Below, one piece after another: positions 1 through 20,822 of a stretch of DNA of 64,000 nucleotides (position 1 is the stretch's first letter; the number at the start of each line of letters is the position of its first letter). The notes under the pieces were generated by a model. It did not search any database. It was not told the origin of the DNA and was given only the letters and a program-made list of their open reading frames with translations. Source of the stretch: Ecdyonurus torrentis (lineage: Eukaryota; Arthropoda; Insecta; Ephemeroptera; Heptageniidae); contig OX439129.1 in the NCBI GenBank assembly GCA_949318235.1, positions 28,668,339 through 28,732,338 on the forward strand, read 5' to 3'. Both the position numbers and the translations under genes were made by a program.

Positions 1-957
1 AAATTGCATGTCAGCGAATGTTCAACTGCTGTAGGAGGATGAGTTTGTTTACACACAGAAAACATCACGGGTAAATTTTATGTTTCACAGGATTTCCAAA
101 TACGTTAAACTGTAACACTACAACATATTTTATGTCAAAAATGTTAAACTAAATACAAATACATCCATATCTGCTGCGTGCTGCGTGTAATCCTGATTCC
201 TGGTGTAGTAAGCTCTAGTAAGTAAACCAGAAGCCAGGCCAGAAGTAAACATAAATTGGCGAGTGCGCGTGCGCGAGCCGCGAGCCCAGCAGCAGCCCAG
301 CAGATGGAATCGACTACTGATCGATTAATCGTTGGCAGGGAAAAAAGACCGGATGAACCTCGAATCGAAATCGAAAGGATTGTGGCTATTTTTTGAGCGC
401 TAAAAAAATTATCACGTTTGAAAAGTATAAAGGGCCGCATAACTATTTGTTATTAACTGTCTAACTCACTGATCTATATAATGAGGATATAGAGCATTGC
501 TATACTCCTACTCAGGCAGCACTGAAGAGAAATTCAAAATATATTTATAGGGTGGTTTCATTCATGTTAAAGTTGACGTCATAAGTAAGTTATCATTGGC
601 TGGTATAGGAAAATGACACATTTTGCCAGTTTAAAAATACTTCGAGATTTTTTTGAGAGCATTGATGCGATTGATGGTTTTAACATAAGTTGAATTAGTA
701 CCTCAAGTAGGCAAGAAAAATAATGACCAAAAGAATAGCTAATTTCCAAAGAAAATAGCCAAAAACCATGTACCTTGAGGACCTTGAGTATATTTTACTG
801 TGGGAAAGGGCGGGACAGGCAAAAGGCGCCTTTGACAGGATCAAAAACTTGAAAGTCAATTGGTGTTAAATTATAAACCTTTTTGCATGGCTGCTGCTTG
901 CTGCTTGGGTCAAAGATTAACTATATATTGCATAACTTGTATCTCTCTTTATAATGT
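1..957. other. No gene recognised
   Basis: This AT-rich stretch has no open frame that resembles a known protein and no clear terminal repeats. A short GC-richer patch near 260-310 carries GCGCGA and GCAGCAGCCC-like words but nothing I can assign. Confidence 0.5.
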
Positions 958-1519
958 ATATATATTAGAGCTGTAAAAAACTCGAAATATTTTTAGCCCG
1001 GGCTGAAATTTTTTAGCCCGGTTTGGCTTGAAACCCGGGTTTGGCTTGAAACCCGGGTTTAGCTTGAAATCGAGCTTAAACTCGAAAAACGAGCCAAATC
1101 TCGGAAAGCTCGACATTTGAGCTTAAGTTTAAAAACGAGCCTTCGAGCCTATGAAGAAAAAAGCCCGATTTTTATTACGAAAAAATTATTTTTAAAGGAT
1201 AAAAGTTATAAATAAAATAAAATAATTTTTAAATATATTTGAAACAGCTTATTTTGCATGATAGAATTTTAAAAATGCCATTTTAAAGAAAAATTACAAA
1301 CATTTTTTTCTTTGCTTTCTTCAAAAATTGTATTTTAGCTCGATTTATTTTCAAAAGCTCGTTTTTTTCACGAGTCATTTACGAGCTGAACTCGAAAAAG
1401 CTCGTTTTCGAGCTAAAAGCTCGAAACCCGGGTTTACCATTTTCAAAAAAAAGAGCACCCGAAGATTTTGGCCCGGGCGGCTGCTCGAACCGGTTTAAAT
1501 TTACAGCTCTAATATATAT
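958..1519. mobile_element. hAT-like non-autonomous element
   Basis: Inverted termini TAGAGCTGTAAA (966-977) and TTTACAGCTCTA (1500-1511) enclose about 546 bp rich in GAGCTCGAAA and CCCGGG words. Both sides carry the 8-bp sequence ATATATAT, compatible with an 8-bp target duplication of hAT type, although this is low-complexity DNA and weak evidence alone. There is no transposase frame. The family assignment is inference from TIR plus duplication length. Confidence 0.6.
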
Positions 1520-1591
1520 AGTCAGAAAATGGAACATAAAAGATATATATTGCTTATATATTTAATATATTATTATTTATTTTGTTATATA

Positions 1592-2200
1592 GTAAGTTTT
1601 GCCTTGTTTGATAAAAAGCATCACTCTTGGCCAATTCTGTCTTACTCCCAACTATCTTATATGGTTCTGAATCATGGGTATGTCAGAGTAGGCATATGAG
1701 TAGGGTGAATGCTGTTGGTATGAGTTTTCTCAGTTAGTATGTGTGGTAAAACAAGATTAGATAGGGTAAGGAATACTTGGGTGTTGGAGAAATGTGGAGT
1801 AAAAGAAATTGTGACTGAGAAGTATGAGAACAGTGTACTACGGTGGTTTGGTCATGTTGAGAGAATGGGTGATGAAAGAATAGCAAAGCAGGTATTTCAT
1901 AGTAGAGTGGATGGAAGGAGAGATAGAGGCAGGCCTAAAACATCATGGTCTGATAGGTGGTTGGAAGATGTTTGAAAAATAAGAATGTACGCAGTATGAA
2001 ATGCAAAAGGAAATGTATGAAACAAAAGGTATGAGACTGGCGGAAGCAAGTGAAGTATGTCAGGATAGGAAGTTGTGGAGGTCTATCACTGGGTCAGGAT
2101 AAAACATCTGTGTTGTTGGCTTACCCCGAAAGGGATTTATAGCATCATGATATGTATGTATGTCTGTATGTATATGTATGTTATATAGTATATAATATAA
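1592..2200 (+). mobile_element. LINE 3' fragment with 5' inversion
   Basis: From 1633 onward this matches the 3' end of the LINE at 29350-31805 in plus orientation, including the C-terminal coding part (residues MCGKTRLDRV.. at 1739) and the 3' tail with TATG repeats near 2148-2200. The coding part is broken: relative to the long copy it reads SDRWLED then a stop. The segment 1592-1632 also matches the LINE, but in the reverse orientation relative to the rest. This is a 5'-truncated copy with an inverted 5' segment, as produced by twin priming. Confidence 0.85.
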
Positions 2201-4149
2201 AGTCTAAATTTAATTCGAATTCTATATGTAAAACGTAAAACTGTACACAAATTTGTTTAAATTAAAAAAAAAAAAAAAAACATTAGTCGCTTTTTTTTTA
2301 TACTTGAATTATTAATTTATTTTTATTCAAAAATTCTGTGTGTGCATATAGCTATAATTAGTTGCCCCATTAAGAAAGCATGTTAAATTGAGACGCAGGA
2401 ACACAAAGTCGTCTGCTAGCACGTTGTTAGTATTGCTGAGCTGTCAATTTGTATATTTTCTCACTAAAGCGCAGGACAGGGGTCAATTTCTTAAATTATC
2501 GCTTTTAGTCGGATAGGATAAGAAATACAGCTTGCTATTGGTTGATTTGTAAGACGGATAAGAGCTTATCGCTTTTCCTATCTCTCCAGTGCGATAGCCA
2601 AGCTTAGCACAAACCTACTTTTGCAAGTGATTTCCTATTTAATTACACCCAAATACCCAAAAACGTGGAGATTTATTTCAGAAAAAAAAAAAGGTAATAT
2701 TTTACAAGTAGTTGAGGACTTACATTAATAGATGTGTCTGATCCTTTTATTAGAAGTGAATGTATACATTAATATAATTTGAATCTTTGCAAAAAAAAAA
2801 ATAATTTCATAAATATAAAATACAAATAAACACTAAATAGTTCCATTTTTGTAAGCCTACAGATTTGCATGGCAGGTAGCAAATGGTTTTTACCCTTCAT
2901 AAGAAAATTATAAAAGAATGGTATCTTTAAAAACCATGAACCCTATTATACCAGTATTGTAATTATACAAAACATATTATAACCAGTATTATAATGTTGA
3001 GCGGAGACATTATTCTTGTCATATAAGTTCTAGAGATATGTGTTCTTTATTATGGTTATATATCCTACACAAATTAAATTAAAGGAAAAACAATTTATAA
3101 CACAAAACATCAGGGTTTTATTATATTTTAGTTATATAGTTTTTATTTTATTTTTATTTTTTAATCAGTTAATTGTTAAATCAGTCAGTCTGTAATAAAT
3201 AATGAGGTTTACGCATTATAATTTCAATGCAAAATTCTTTTTATAACACTGTAGAAGATCCTAATTTTCGAATTAGGTAATAAAACATTATGGTATTCTT
3301 TGTGAGACCTTTGATTGTTCAAACAACTTGGAAAAGTTGCAAAAATAATATGCTTATTGCCCCGCATAAAAATAAAAGACTTGGAAAAAATGTAGAGTGC
3401 AATTCTAAAAAATAAATTTGAATTCTATTTCAATTCTATGGAATAAAAAATGCTTCCAAACATTTCCATATTATTCAAAATGAAAAATAAAAGTGAAAGT
3501 ATAAAAAAACGCTTATAAAAGATTTCCAAAAAATTATTTTACAGTAAAATTGTTATTTAATGCGCGAATTTTCAAAAATTGGTTAATTAATAAATTAATT
3601 GATTAAAATTAATTTTTTTTGAAATATTTTCTTTTCTAAATAGTTTGAAATCAAAATATAAGGTTGCAGACCAAAATTGAAAAAAAATATGTGCTTTTTT
3701 ATTTTTTTGCAATTTCTAGGGTCGCGGCTTTTTAAACAAATTTAAAATACCTATAATCAGAATTGTTGTGTTTATGGTGATCTATGTATGAAATTTCATA
3801 CATTTACAATAATAATTGTTTGAGATATGAGAGAAAAACTGCCAGTCAAAACCGAAAACCCCTTGGCATTTCGTCAAATTTTATCCTATAAATTTGTAAT
3901 TTTAGACACGGCTATATCTCAGTGAGATCTATCGATAATGACTTGTCAGAATTTTAATTTTCTGCCTCTTTCAACCTGTTAACCTGAAATTTGGACCAAA
4001 AAGTGCGATTATCTCGGGAACCGTAAAACTGAGGATCTTAGAAATAGTGCCAATCGACAGGAAATCGAAACTATGATCTAAGATCAGAACTGGCCCCGTT
4101 GCCCATGTGCGAGCTGATGAGCTACACAAGCTGCAAAATTTAGAGCTAG
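2201..4149. other. AT-rich intergenic DNA, no gene
   Basis: About 1.9 kb with A- and T-runs and no credible coding frame. Small reverse repeats built on TTATCGCTTTT are present around 2495-2580, possibly an eroded foldback element. Nothing else can be supported. Confidence 0.5.
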
Positions 4150-5046
4150 CCCTTGTCAAAAAAGCTCTCAATGGTTTAATAGTAACCATTGGATTTTCAG
4201 TGGTTAACCATTAAAGTCTAGTAGTTAACCATTGATTTTTAATAGTTAACTATTGGTAGTGGTTAACTATTGAATGGTTAACCATTTAAATTTTTAATAG
4301 TAACCATTACAAGTAGTTAACTACTGAATGGTTAACGTCTAAAGCAACTAATGGTTCTACTACTGCCAATGGTTAACCACTAAATATTTTAACCATATAG
4401 CAATGGTTAACTATTCAGAATTTAACCACTGCAATAGTTAACCACTGAATAATTTAACCATTGGTAAAAAAACATTAAACAAAATTTCCAGTGCGTTCTA
4501 TGCAAAAAATTAAAAAATGCATAATAATACAGTGTTTAATTTTTATTTTTTTGCTAGAATCAATGAAAAAAAAAATTCGTTTTTTTTTATTTTTTGCCCA
4601 AAAAGTGCCTTTTTTTCAAAAAGTTACAAACCCGTAAGAAATTTTATTGCGTTTTTGGATGTATATAACTCGATTTTTTTACCCATGTAAGATATTCTAA
4701 ATTAATAGTAAAAGTATATATTAAATAAATAACTTAGGTTCTTTCACTTTTCTATTACACAAAATATTATAACCATACAAGTCCAATAGTAACCAGTGAA
4801 AGCCCAATGGTAACTATATTGCAGAGCTCCAATGGTGTTTCAATTCACCATACATGGTTAACCATTGGATTTTCAATGGTAACCATTTGAATAAGTCCCA
4901 ATGGTAACCATTGAAATCCCAATGGTAACCCCAATGGTAACCATTGCATAGCTCTAATGGTTGCTCCAATGGTGTTTCAATTCACCATGCACTGGTTAAC
5001 CATTGGATTTTCAATGGTTACACCATTGGTAATTTTTTGACAAGGG
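4150..5046. mobile_element. TIR element with GGTTAACCATT palindrome arrays
   Basis: Perfect 14-bp inverted termini CCCTTGTCAAAAAA (4150-4163) and TTTTTTGACAAGGG (5033-5046). Both subterminal regions are packed with copies of a self-complementary word around ATGGTTAACCATTG, roughly 4170-4470 and 4750-5030. The central 4500-4740 lacks the word and matches, in reverse orientation, the core of the element at 12542-13418. I see no convincing target duplication and no transposase frame, so the superfamily is not assigned. Confidence 0.8.
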
Positions 5047-5393
5047 AGCTTAGCACTAAAGAAGCTCCTATAAACAAAATGTAGGGGAAATATATTAATG
5101 TCATAGAATTCTTTTGTAAACGTGTGAGGGGTAAAAATTATTTACACTTCCAAATAATTTCTATTTGTGAAATGGCACGCGACCTTTACAAAAGATTTCC
5201 ATCAAAATTAATTTTATGATTTTTGAGATTTTATGTGGACACTTCTAAAAGCATTCTATTTGAAACAAAAGAATTCATTTGGAAACGTTTCCAAAGCAAT
5301 TATAAATAAAGCATTATAAAATATTAAATTTGAAATTTAATAGAATTCAAATAGAAATCAAAAATTTTTATATGGGGCAATCATCAATAAAAT

Positions 5394-13931
<8,538 letters not shown>

Positions 13932-14189
13932 TTTATAATACTGGAATGTTTCGTTTTCTTTGTTTTGGTTTTGGCGCCGTTGCTAAGCAACGAACAATTG
14001 ACAGTCGCCTTCCGCAATTATTTTAAACAGCTGCTAGCAGCTAGCAGACGACAAAACTTTAAGACAGAATACAACTAATACAAGACGCAAAAAAGTAGAT
14101 TCATAAAAATTTACACAATCTGATGCAAACAACTAAAAAATTAATAGAATGACGTTTTAGTTTTCAGTGCGATGTATACTGATCTTTGA
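13932..14189. promoter_or_regulatory. Bidirectional promoter region TMEM231/SNX
   Basis: These 258 bp separate the start codons of two divergently transcribed genes and should contain both promoters. The part next to TMEM231 holds the X-box described separately, plus GGCGCC and a GCTGCTAGCAGCTAGCAG palindrome. Transcription start sites cannot be located from sequence alone. Confidence 0.6.
13979..13991. promoter_or_regulatory. RFX X-box (GTTGCTAAGCAAC)
   Basis: A perfect palindrome of two 6-nt half sites with a 1-nt spacer, 48 bp upstream of the TMEM231 start. RFX factors bind GTTGCC-type half sites and drive ciliary genes, transition-zone genes included. Position and gene identity together make chance unlikely. 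Confidence 0.75.
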
Positions 14190-15751
14190 ATGTGGGATAC
14201 TATTTACAAGATGCTCAAAGGTAAAATATAGTGTAATGTTCATTTTTTATGTGTTTATGAAAATAGTCATCATTTGTCTCGATCTACTCTATACATAAAT
14301 GTAAATCTATACATCATGACTATCATGAGCACAATAAATGCATATTTGCATTTTATACAATAAACAATAATATACGAAGAACTCTGCAGATGCGCATTAA
14401 AATAAAAAGAGCTTTTCCGATGTATTATAATATGCTAAGGTGCATGATATTGATAAAATTTTAATTCAAAGAGATCAGGAAAAAAATATAGCTATATATG
14501 TATGTATATAAAATCATTCCATATTCCTCAATTAAAAAAGCTAAACATAATAAAATTATGTGTGTGTGTTTGAGAAACTTGAATTCCATTAAAAAGTGAC
14601 ATACATATATGCATTGATTAAAATTTCATTTTTGTCTTGCCATCGCAATAAGACACTGGACTTTCACTCTCAATGCTAACCTCTTGACTTATATTCAGTT
14701 GAAAACATCCCCATTTTACAGTTTCATTTATTTTATACATAATAATAATACACATACATAGCTATATTTTATTAAAAGCGTGTACCACGTCAATGTACCA
14801 ATAAGAGAAAATACCAACAAAATACCGAACGTTGACGAGCCCTCCCCCCACCCCCTGAGGCGGTTCTTATGTTTCTTAATTAAATATTCGAAAAACAATG
14901 TCATTATAGTCTGAGGAACATGACAGGCAAAATATGTTTCTATATACCACCGCATATGTTCATGTGGTACACTTTTAATAACATAACTATAGAGGCATAC
15001 AATTTTTTGAAGAAGAGCTCTAGGGATTTTGAGTGTTTTAATTTGTTATATTAAAGTAACCATAATTTTTGTTATTTTTGTATTATTTTATTGTCAAGAC
15101 AATTTAAAGCAGCCACTGAAAGCCCATGTGTCTTGTTGAAGATAATTATTGAAGATTATTATTACATTCAAAATATGTACCTATAACCTATGTGAAAAAA
15201 AAAAAATAATAATAATAATAAAGTCTAAAACAATTTTTTAATCATGATATTTTTAATATTGATGCTGTAGCAGAAAATATGTGTATCGATCGTATTTTAT
15301 CAGAAGCAAAATATGTAACTCCATTTCCGAACATAATGTAGGTGGCACTCCGAGTTTCACATTTAGAGAACTTAAACTTTAAAGTTGTCCACACATTGTG
15401 CTGGCTGTGACAAAAACGATACACATATTTTGTTTCATGTGTTAAAAAACACGATGCAAATATTGTACGCTACTACATTGCGATACATGCATTGACATAT
15501 CTATACATTTTTTATAAATGCATTTTATAATATCTAAGAATTGATTCTGTAATACATGTGAGAATTTTTGAGGGCCATTTTTAAATCAAGCATGTATAAA
15601 TAATAATTATTATATTTTAGGGAGAAGTGTCCCAGTAGTTGATGGGGATGAACCTGATAGGAGGTTAGGCCGAGGAACATTAACATTCAGCGATAATGGC
15701 CAGCCATCACAACAAAGTATGAACTTATTTCTACACATGTATATGATGTAG

Positions 15752-15814
<63 letters not shown>

Positions 15815-15855
15815 TATAATTATAATAATAATATTATTATTATATTATAGGCCTA

Positions 15856-15942
<87 letters not shown>

Positions 15943-17108
15943 TATAGGAAAAAACCATCGCGGTTGGTATTAATTACGTTTAAAAAAAATAATTAGAAAA
16001 TAGTTGGTAGAGATTAGAGCATGTTGAATTGAATATTAATAAAACGCGAAAATTCTCTAATTTTAAATAGTAAATTGGGACTAGGGATGCAAATCATTCT
16101 AGCTTGCGCTAGATAAAAATAGATGTTAAAAGGGATGAGGGATACAGTGTCAATGTAAAATACGATATACCTAACATCTCACGTTCTCACACTTCATCAA
16201 AGGCACAACATTATAAAACAGCATCAGACTTACTCTTGGCCTTAGACCGGTTTCGTCCTTTACCTAGGACTCATCAGTAAGGCTCGGCAGAGAGCTCTGT
16301 ACAGCTAGAGATGGCTCACACCACATCTGCTAACTGACTGAGCTGAGGAAGCAAGTGGCAGCCGCGTTTTTATACGCGATGCCCCCGCAGCTGCTCGCAC
16401 TGATTGGTTGAACAATCGCGCGCGCAAACCCGGCTTGCTATTTAAAACCTCTCATCCTCACACTGTAATATAATATTGTGCACTAAGAGGGATGCAAGAC
16501 TGGCTGCCAGCAAGCCACATGTACCCTCCCTCACTTCCTAGAGTTCCCCAACTCCAGAAAGTTCGCGAGAGCAATGCGCCTGCCGGTCGCCTGTATCGTG
16601 ATTAAGCTAGTTACATCGTTTAATATATTGACACCGGGGTAAGAAAAGTAAAAAAGATGATAGAAATAGGAGAGATAGGATAAATATATATGCGCTTTGG
16701 CATATTTTTAACGCGGCTGCCACTTGCTTCCTCAGCTCAGTCAGTTAGCAGATGTGGTGTGAGCCATCTCTAGCTGTACAGAGCTCTCTGCCGAGCCTTA
16801 CTGATGAGTCCTAGGTAAAGGACGAAACCGGTCTAAGGCCAAGAGTAAGTCTGATGCTGTTTTATAATGTTGTGCCTTTGATGTAGTGTGAGAACGTGAG
16901 ATGTTAGGTATATCGTATTTTACATTGACACTGTATCCCTCATCCCTTTTAACGTCTATTTTTATCTAGCACAAGCTAGAATGATTTGCATCCCTAGTCC
17001 CAATTTACTATTTAAAATTAGAGAATTTTCACGTTTTATTAATTTTCAATTCAACGTGCTCTAATCTCTACCAACTATTTTCTAATTATTTTTTTAAATA
17101 TATCTATA

Positions 17109-17190
<82 letters not shown>

Positions 17191-19019
17191 TACAATTTAA
17201 ATATTTCAGAAGAGGCAACAAATACAAGTGTGTCCGAAGTATCATTTGAGGTAGTCTCAACTAGAACAGCTGTTGATCAGAATGGTAAAAAGCATGTTGT
17301 AAGTAATTTTTTGCTGTAACAATTAATTTACATTCGATTTTTTGAAGGTCGATATAATTATAAAAAACTAATTATTTCAACTGTATTGCAATATGTTTAG
17401 ATCTATACAGTATTAATTCATCCAGCAATTGAAACCAGTATTTTAGGAGAAAATCCACCTAAATCAGCTGTATTAGAAAGACGTTACACAGACTTCTTGG
17501 ATTTATATTCTGCATTAAAACAAAGTCACCCTTTACCGTATTTCCCAAGGAAATGTTTAACAGGTAAATAAAATGTATGTATTAAGGAAAATAAACCATC
17601 GCGGTTAGGTATGATAAATTGAAAGAAAAGGATAGGAGAAAACCAGCAAGGGCCTTACCATAGTGAAGAGAGTCCCATAGTTCGGTGAAAATCTTGCTAG
17701 CACAGATAATAACTAACACATTGGAGATATTTCGGCAATCGACTCCAAGAGAGATATGGAGCGTGTTATGCCTTCATCAGTTCTTACAGACTCAGAGAGA
17801 AACTATGTTAGTTATTTTATATCTGTGCTAGCAAGATTTTCACCGAACTATGGGACTCTCTTCACTATGGTAAGGCCCTTGCTGGTTTTCTCCTATCCTT
17901 TTCTTTCAAGGTAAATAAAATGGGAAGAAATTAATTTGATCAATAACTATAATTTATGAATCTAATTGACAATGATAAACACTATTTATTTGTTAAAGGT
18001 AATTTTTCTGCATCACTGATTGCCGAAAGAAGTCAAGCATTTGAAAAACTTTTGAACGAAATAGCATCCTCACCATTTTTAAGAGTGTCCGATGCTGTCG
18101 CAACATTTCTCTGTCCTTCAAATGATTCTAATGACCCTGTGCTACTGGAAAATCAATTTAGAGCCCTTGACGCTGCACGAGGCATTACAGATAGAAGGCA
18201 TCCTTTGATTATACATGCTTTGCTAAGGCTTATTGTGTGCCTTGATGCAGTTGGTCAGGTAAGTTTCTAATTACTTGGCAAGTTATTTCTGTAATTTTCT
18301 GTATAAAAAATACATACAGGAACTATTTTAATGCAACTAATACTACAATTATAAAAATGACAAAATTTTATTATATTATTATTATTATTTTTTAATGTTA
18401 TTTACCAAAGTTTAGTTACTTTACGAAAGTAGTAAGATATACTATAGTCAAGTTCAGCAACTTGTGTCACACAGGCTCCTCCTAAATCCTCCCTTCCAAA
18501 AAGTTCATCTTGCAGCCTGCCTGGTCACAGCATGGCAGGGTGGTTTGTAAGTTGGAGTAACCGTGCCCTAATGAGGGTGGTTGTGGTGGTAGTTTTGGGG
18601 ATGGGGGTTAAAATAGAAATTGTAGGAGAAGTTCTGTGCAACACAAGTTGCTGAACTTGACCATAGAAGACAGAAACAGGGATAGATCCAAGGAATTTTT
18701 AATTATATACCAATCACCAAGTAATAGAAGAAGTTGCACTATGTTAAAATGACATTTCTGTACCGTGTAATAATGTTGAATCAACTTGTAGGGTAGTATG
18801 GCTGAATTATTTGCAGAAGAGGCTTTGAGAAGACTTGAGGTAGCTAGCGATGCAGACGTGTTAAGATTTTATGTGCCCCTGCTCCAACTCTTGGCACGAC
18901 TGCGTGTAGATCGGGGAGCTGACATTGCTCATATTTCAACCAGACTCACAGAATTGAGATGCCAAGGCATTGAGACAGCTCGTGGCCCAAGTCTACAACA
19001 GATGCTTGCAAATAAGTAA
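14190..19019 (+). CDS. Sorting nexin, SNX20/SNX21-like
   Basis: Exons: 14190-14220, 15621-15716, 17210-17298, 17401-17563, 17999-18258, 18792-19019, giving 288 aa with agreeing phases. ATG 14190 is the first in-frame start; ATG 14211 is an alternative. A PX domain spans about residues 53-160, with the phosphoinositide-binding signature RRYTDF at 99-104 and FPRKCLTGNFSASLIAERS after it. The C-terminal half is helical with TPR/PXB-like character (ALRRLEVASDADVLRFYVPL; then LTELRCQGIE .. SLQQML at the end), matching SNX20/SNX21 in order and length (human SNX20 is about 316 aa). Family knowledge: these PX-PXB proteins bind endosomal phosphoinositides and sort membrane cargo, e.g. SNX20 with PSGL-1. 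Intron 2 contains a hammerhead-ribozyme palindrome and intron 4 a foldback element. SNX20 and SNX21 cannot be separated here; the gene may precede the vertebrate duplication. Confidence 0.87.
16239..16283 (-). ncRNA. Type I hammerhead ribozyme, family 1 (minus copy)
   Basis: On the minus strand: stem I strand GCCTTA, core CTGATGA, stem II GTCC..GGAC around an 8-nt loop, core GAAA, stem III palindrome ACCGGT, cleavage triplet GTC, then stem I strand TAAGGC. Predicted cleavage lies between 16245 and 16244. Sequence and structure are identical to the copy at 16795-16839. Confidence 0.88.
16795..16839 (+). ncRNA. Type I hammerhead ribozyme, family 1 (plus copy)
   Basis: Core CTGATGA at 16801-16807 and GAAA at 16824-16827. 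Stem II is GTCC/GGAC (16808-16811, 16820-16823), extendable by a T-A pair. Stem I is GCCTTA/TAAGGC (6 bp); beyond an internal loop it continues with CTCT/AGAG, the two-part stem I of natural hammerheads that allows loop-loop contacts. Stem III is the palindrome ACCGGT with no loop, the very short type best completed in a dimer. The cleavage site is predicted after C16833 (triplet GTC). It is in sense orientation within SNX intron 2. Confidence 0.9.
17586..17909. mobile_element. Foldback element, GGAAAA..CATCGCGG family
   Basis: It starts with the terminal motif GGAAAATAAACCATCGCGG next to TTAA. The arms from 17619 and up to 17909 carry AGGATAGGAGAAAACCAGCA and its mirror, as well as CTTGCTAGCAC. 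The non-mirrored centre contains, on the minus strand, a hammerhead-like but defective core (about 17735-17785). Located in SNX intron 4. Related copies lie at 23575-24113, 28374-28650, 51956-52370 and 54467-54820. Confidence 0.75.
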
Positions 19020-19331
19020 TGATAATAAGTTATATTATTGTTACCTATATAGAGTATAAGCAAAGTATATCTAAATATTTTATGATGGTCTTTAAAATCT
19101 AAGCAAAGATGTGCTAAAATTGCAATCTCATTGATATATAATAATTTCCTTAATTTTGTTACCTTAATATTAATATTTATTTTAAGTTTTGCCATTATTT
19201 ATTAATTTAGAATTTAATTTAAACCGTTGACTGTTAAATATTTTATTAGTTTTATTTTTTTGTAGATGTTATGAAATATTTTATCTCCACTATGCAAAAT
19301 ATTTATAAATGTGTGTATCTAATCTATATAT

Positions 19332-19379
<48 letters not shown>

Positions 19380-19599
19380 TTGTATATAAAATAGGCCTAT
19401 AATATTTGTGTATTATTTATGCATTATGTGCATCGGTTTTGCCAATTTAATTCTTAGTTATCATTTTCTAGTCTTTAGTTTTTAGTCTATGTTTTTAAGG
19501 TAAACTTTATAATAGGCCTTTAATATATAGGCCTACTATTTGATATATTTATGATAATTTAAGCATAATATTCTTTAGTAATATAGCTAATTTACCATT

Positions 19600-19674
<75 letters not shown>

Positions 19675-20822
19675 ATTTGGGAAAACAGATTTTGTTTGGT
19701 AAAAAATGGTAGTTGCACCTGCAAAATTAGTAAGTTATTTGCATGCTTTACAACTTTCTGCTAATTTTGGAAAGTGTATTTCTATTCTGAGCAAGTAACA
19801 AACTTTGTAAATAAACAAAATATTTTGTAAAAAGTCAACCTATTAAACTTTTTAGCTTACTTGCCATTTTTTGCAAGAAAATCCAGTCTCTACTTATTAT
19901 AAACAGAACTTATTCAAATAAATTGCAACTCACATTGCATGAGGCCATCCAATGCTAAATCAAACTATTGATTTTTCCAGTAAGGTTCATTTTATAACTG
20001 GAAAGCAAGATAAAATAGACTTCACTGAAAAAGTAGAACTGTTTTAATTTTTGCATCAGATGGTCTTGGTTGTATTTAATTAATTTAACCAATACCAACA
20101 CAGAAGAGAGAAAAAAAAATACAAGTATACTGGTATTATTTGGAAATGCATTAAAATAATTATGGAAGAAGTATCAATTTATTTACCCCAAATGTGATAA
20201 AAATGTAGCATAGTTTTCATTTTGAAATGATTTTATTATTGTAATTATACTGTTACCTCATTTGTGATGTTATTATTATTACTATTTTATGAATAAAACC
20301 AACCAATTTTAGCTTATATAAAACGTCCAATGGTTTATTTATGCTTGGAGTTCCATTTTTTGTTTCTACTGCACACATATAAATACTTACTGTCCACCAA
20401 ATATTACTTAAAAACACAAGAGAAAATAATCTGACACAGAGTGAAACTTGCACTAACATTTCAAGTAACATTTTGCAATAACATTTCAATTAAATTTTTG
20501 CAGTGTGTTACAGATATTTGTATAACTTTCGTATTATATTTTTATTTTATACTCTTTTGTTATTAACCACAAATGAGAATATTACTAGTACTATATTATA
20601 TATAATTACCAATTAAATGTAATAAAATAATATCAAAGAAAGCAGCTAATAATACAAACAATAACAATTAAAAAATAGAAATAAAATCATTCATAGTTGC
20701 AATAAAATTCCCCCTTTTTTAAAGCATTGTCCATGATATAATTGAATATCAAATATTTGATTAGCAAAGCAGGAATTAAAAAAAAAAAAATGGTTTCATT
20801 TTTTTACGTGTTGTAAGAGAGA
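19020..20822. other. 3' flank of SNX, no further gene
   Basis: AT-rich DNA with (TA)n near 19333-19377 and (GT)n at about 19602-19670. Several AATAAA words (e.g. near 19810) could serve SNX polyadenylation, but I cannot choose among them. No coding signal. Confidence 0.5.

Larger units (their letters stand above)
15947..17098. mobile_element. Palindromic element with head-to-head hammerhead ribozymes
   Basis: Inverted arms run about 15980-16366 and 16700-17098 with a unique centre of about 330 bp. The left end carries the terminal motif GGAAAAAACCATCGCGG (15947-15963); the matching right end is lost in a TA tract. Each arm encodes a type I hammerhead directed outward. The centre includes GCGCGCGC-rich DNA and no open frame of note. 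TA tracts flank both sides (15751-15937 and 17110-17183). The element fills most of SNX intron 2. Hammerheads are known in Penelope-like elements and retrozymes; this could be a non-autonomous relative, but I see no reverse transcriptase. Confidence 0.85.

Noticed and set aside
4107..4140. CTGATGAGCTACACAAGCTGCAAAA as a hammerhead
   Set aside because: Stem II can pair, but the core reads GCAAA and not GAAA, and no stem I partner is present.
4150..5046. CRISPR array from evenly repeated palindromes
   Set aside because: The words have variable spacing and orientation, lie within transposon termini, and the DNA is a eukaryotic genome with introns.
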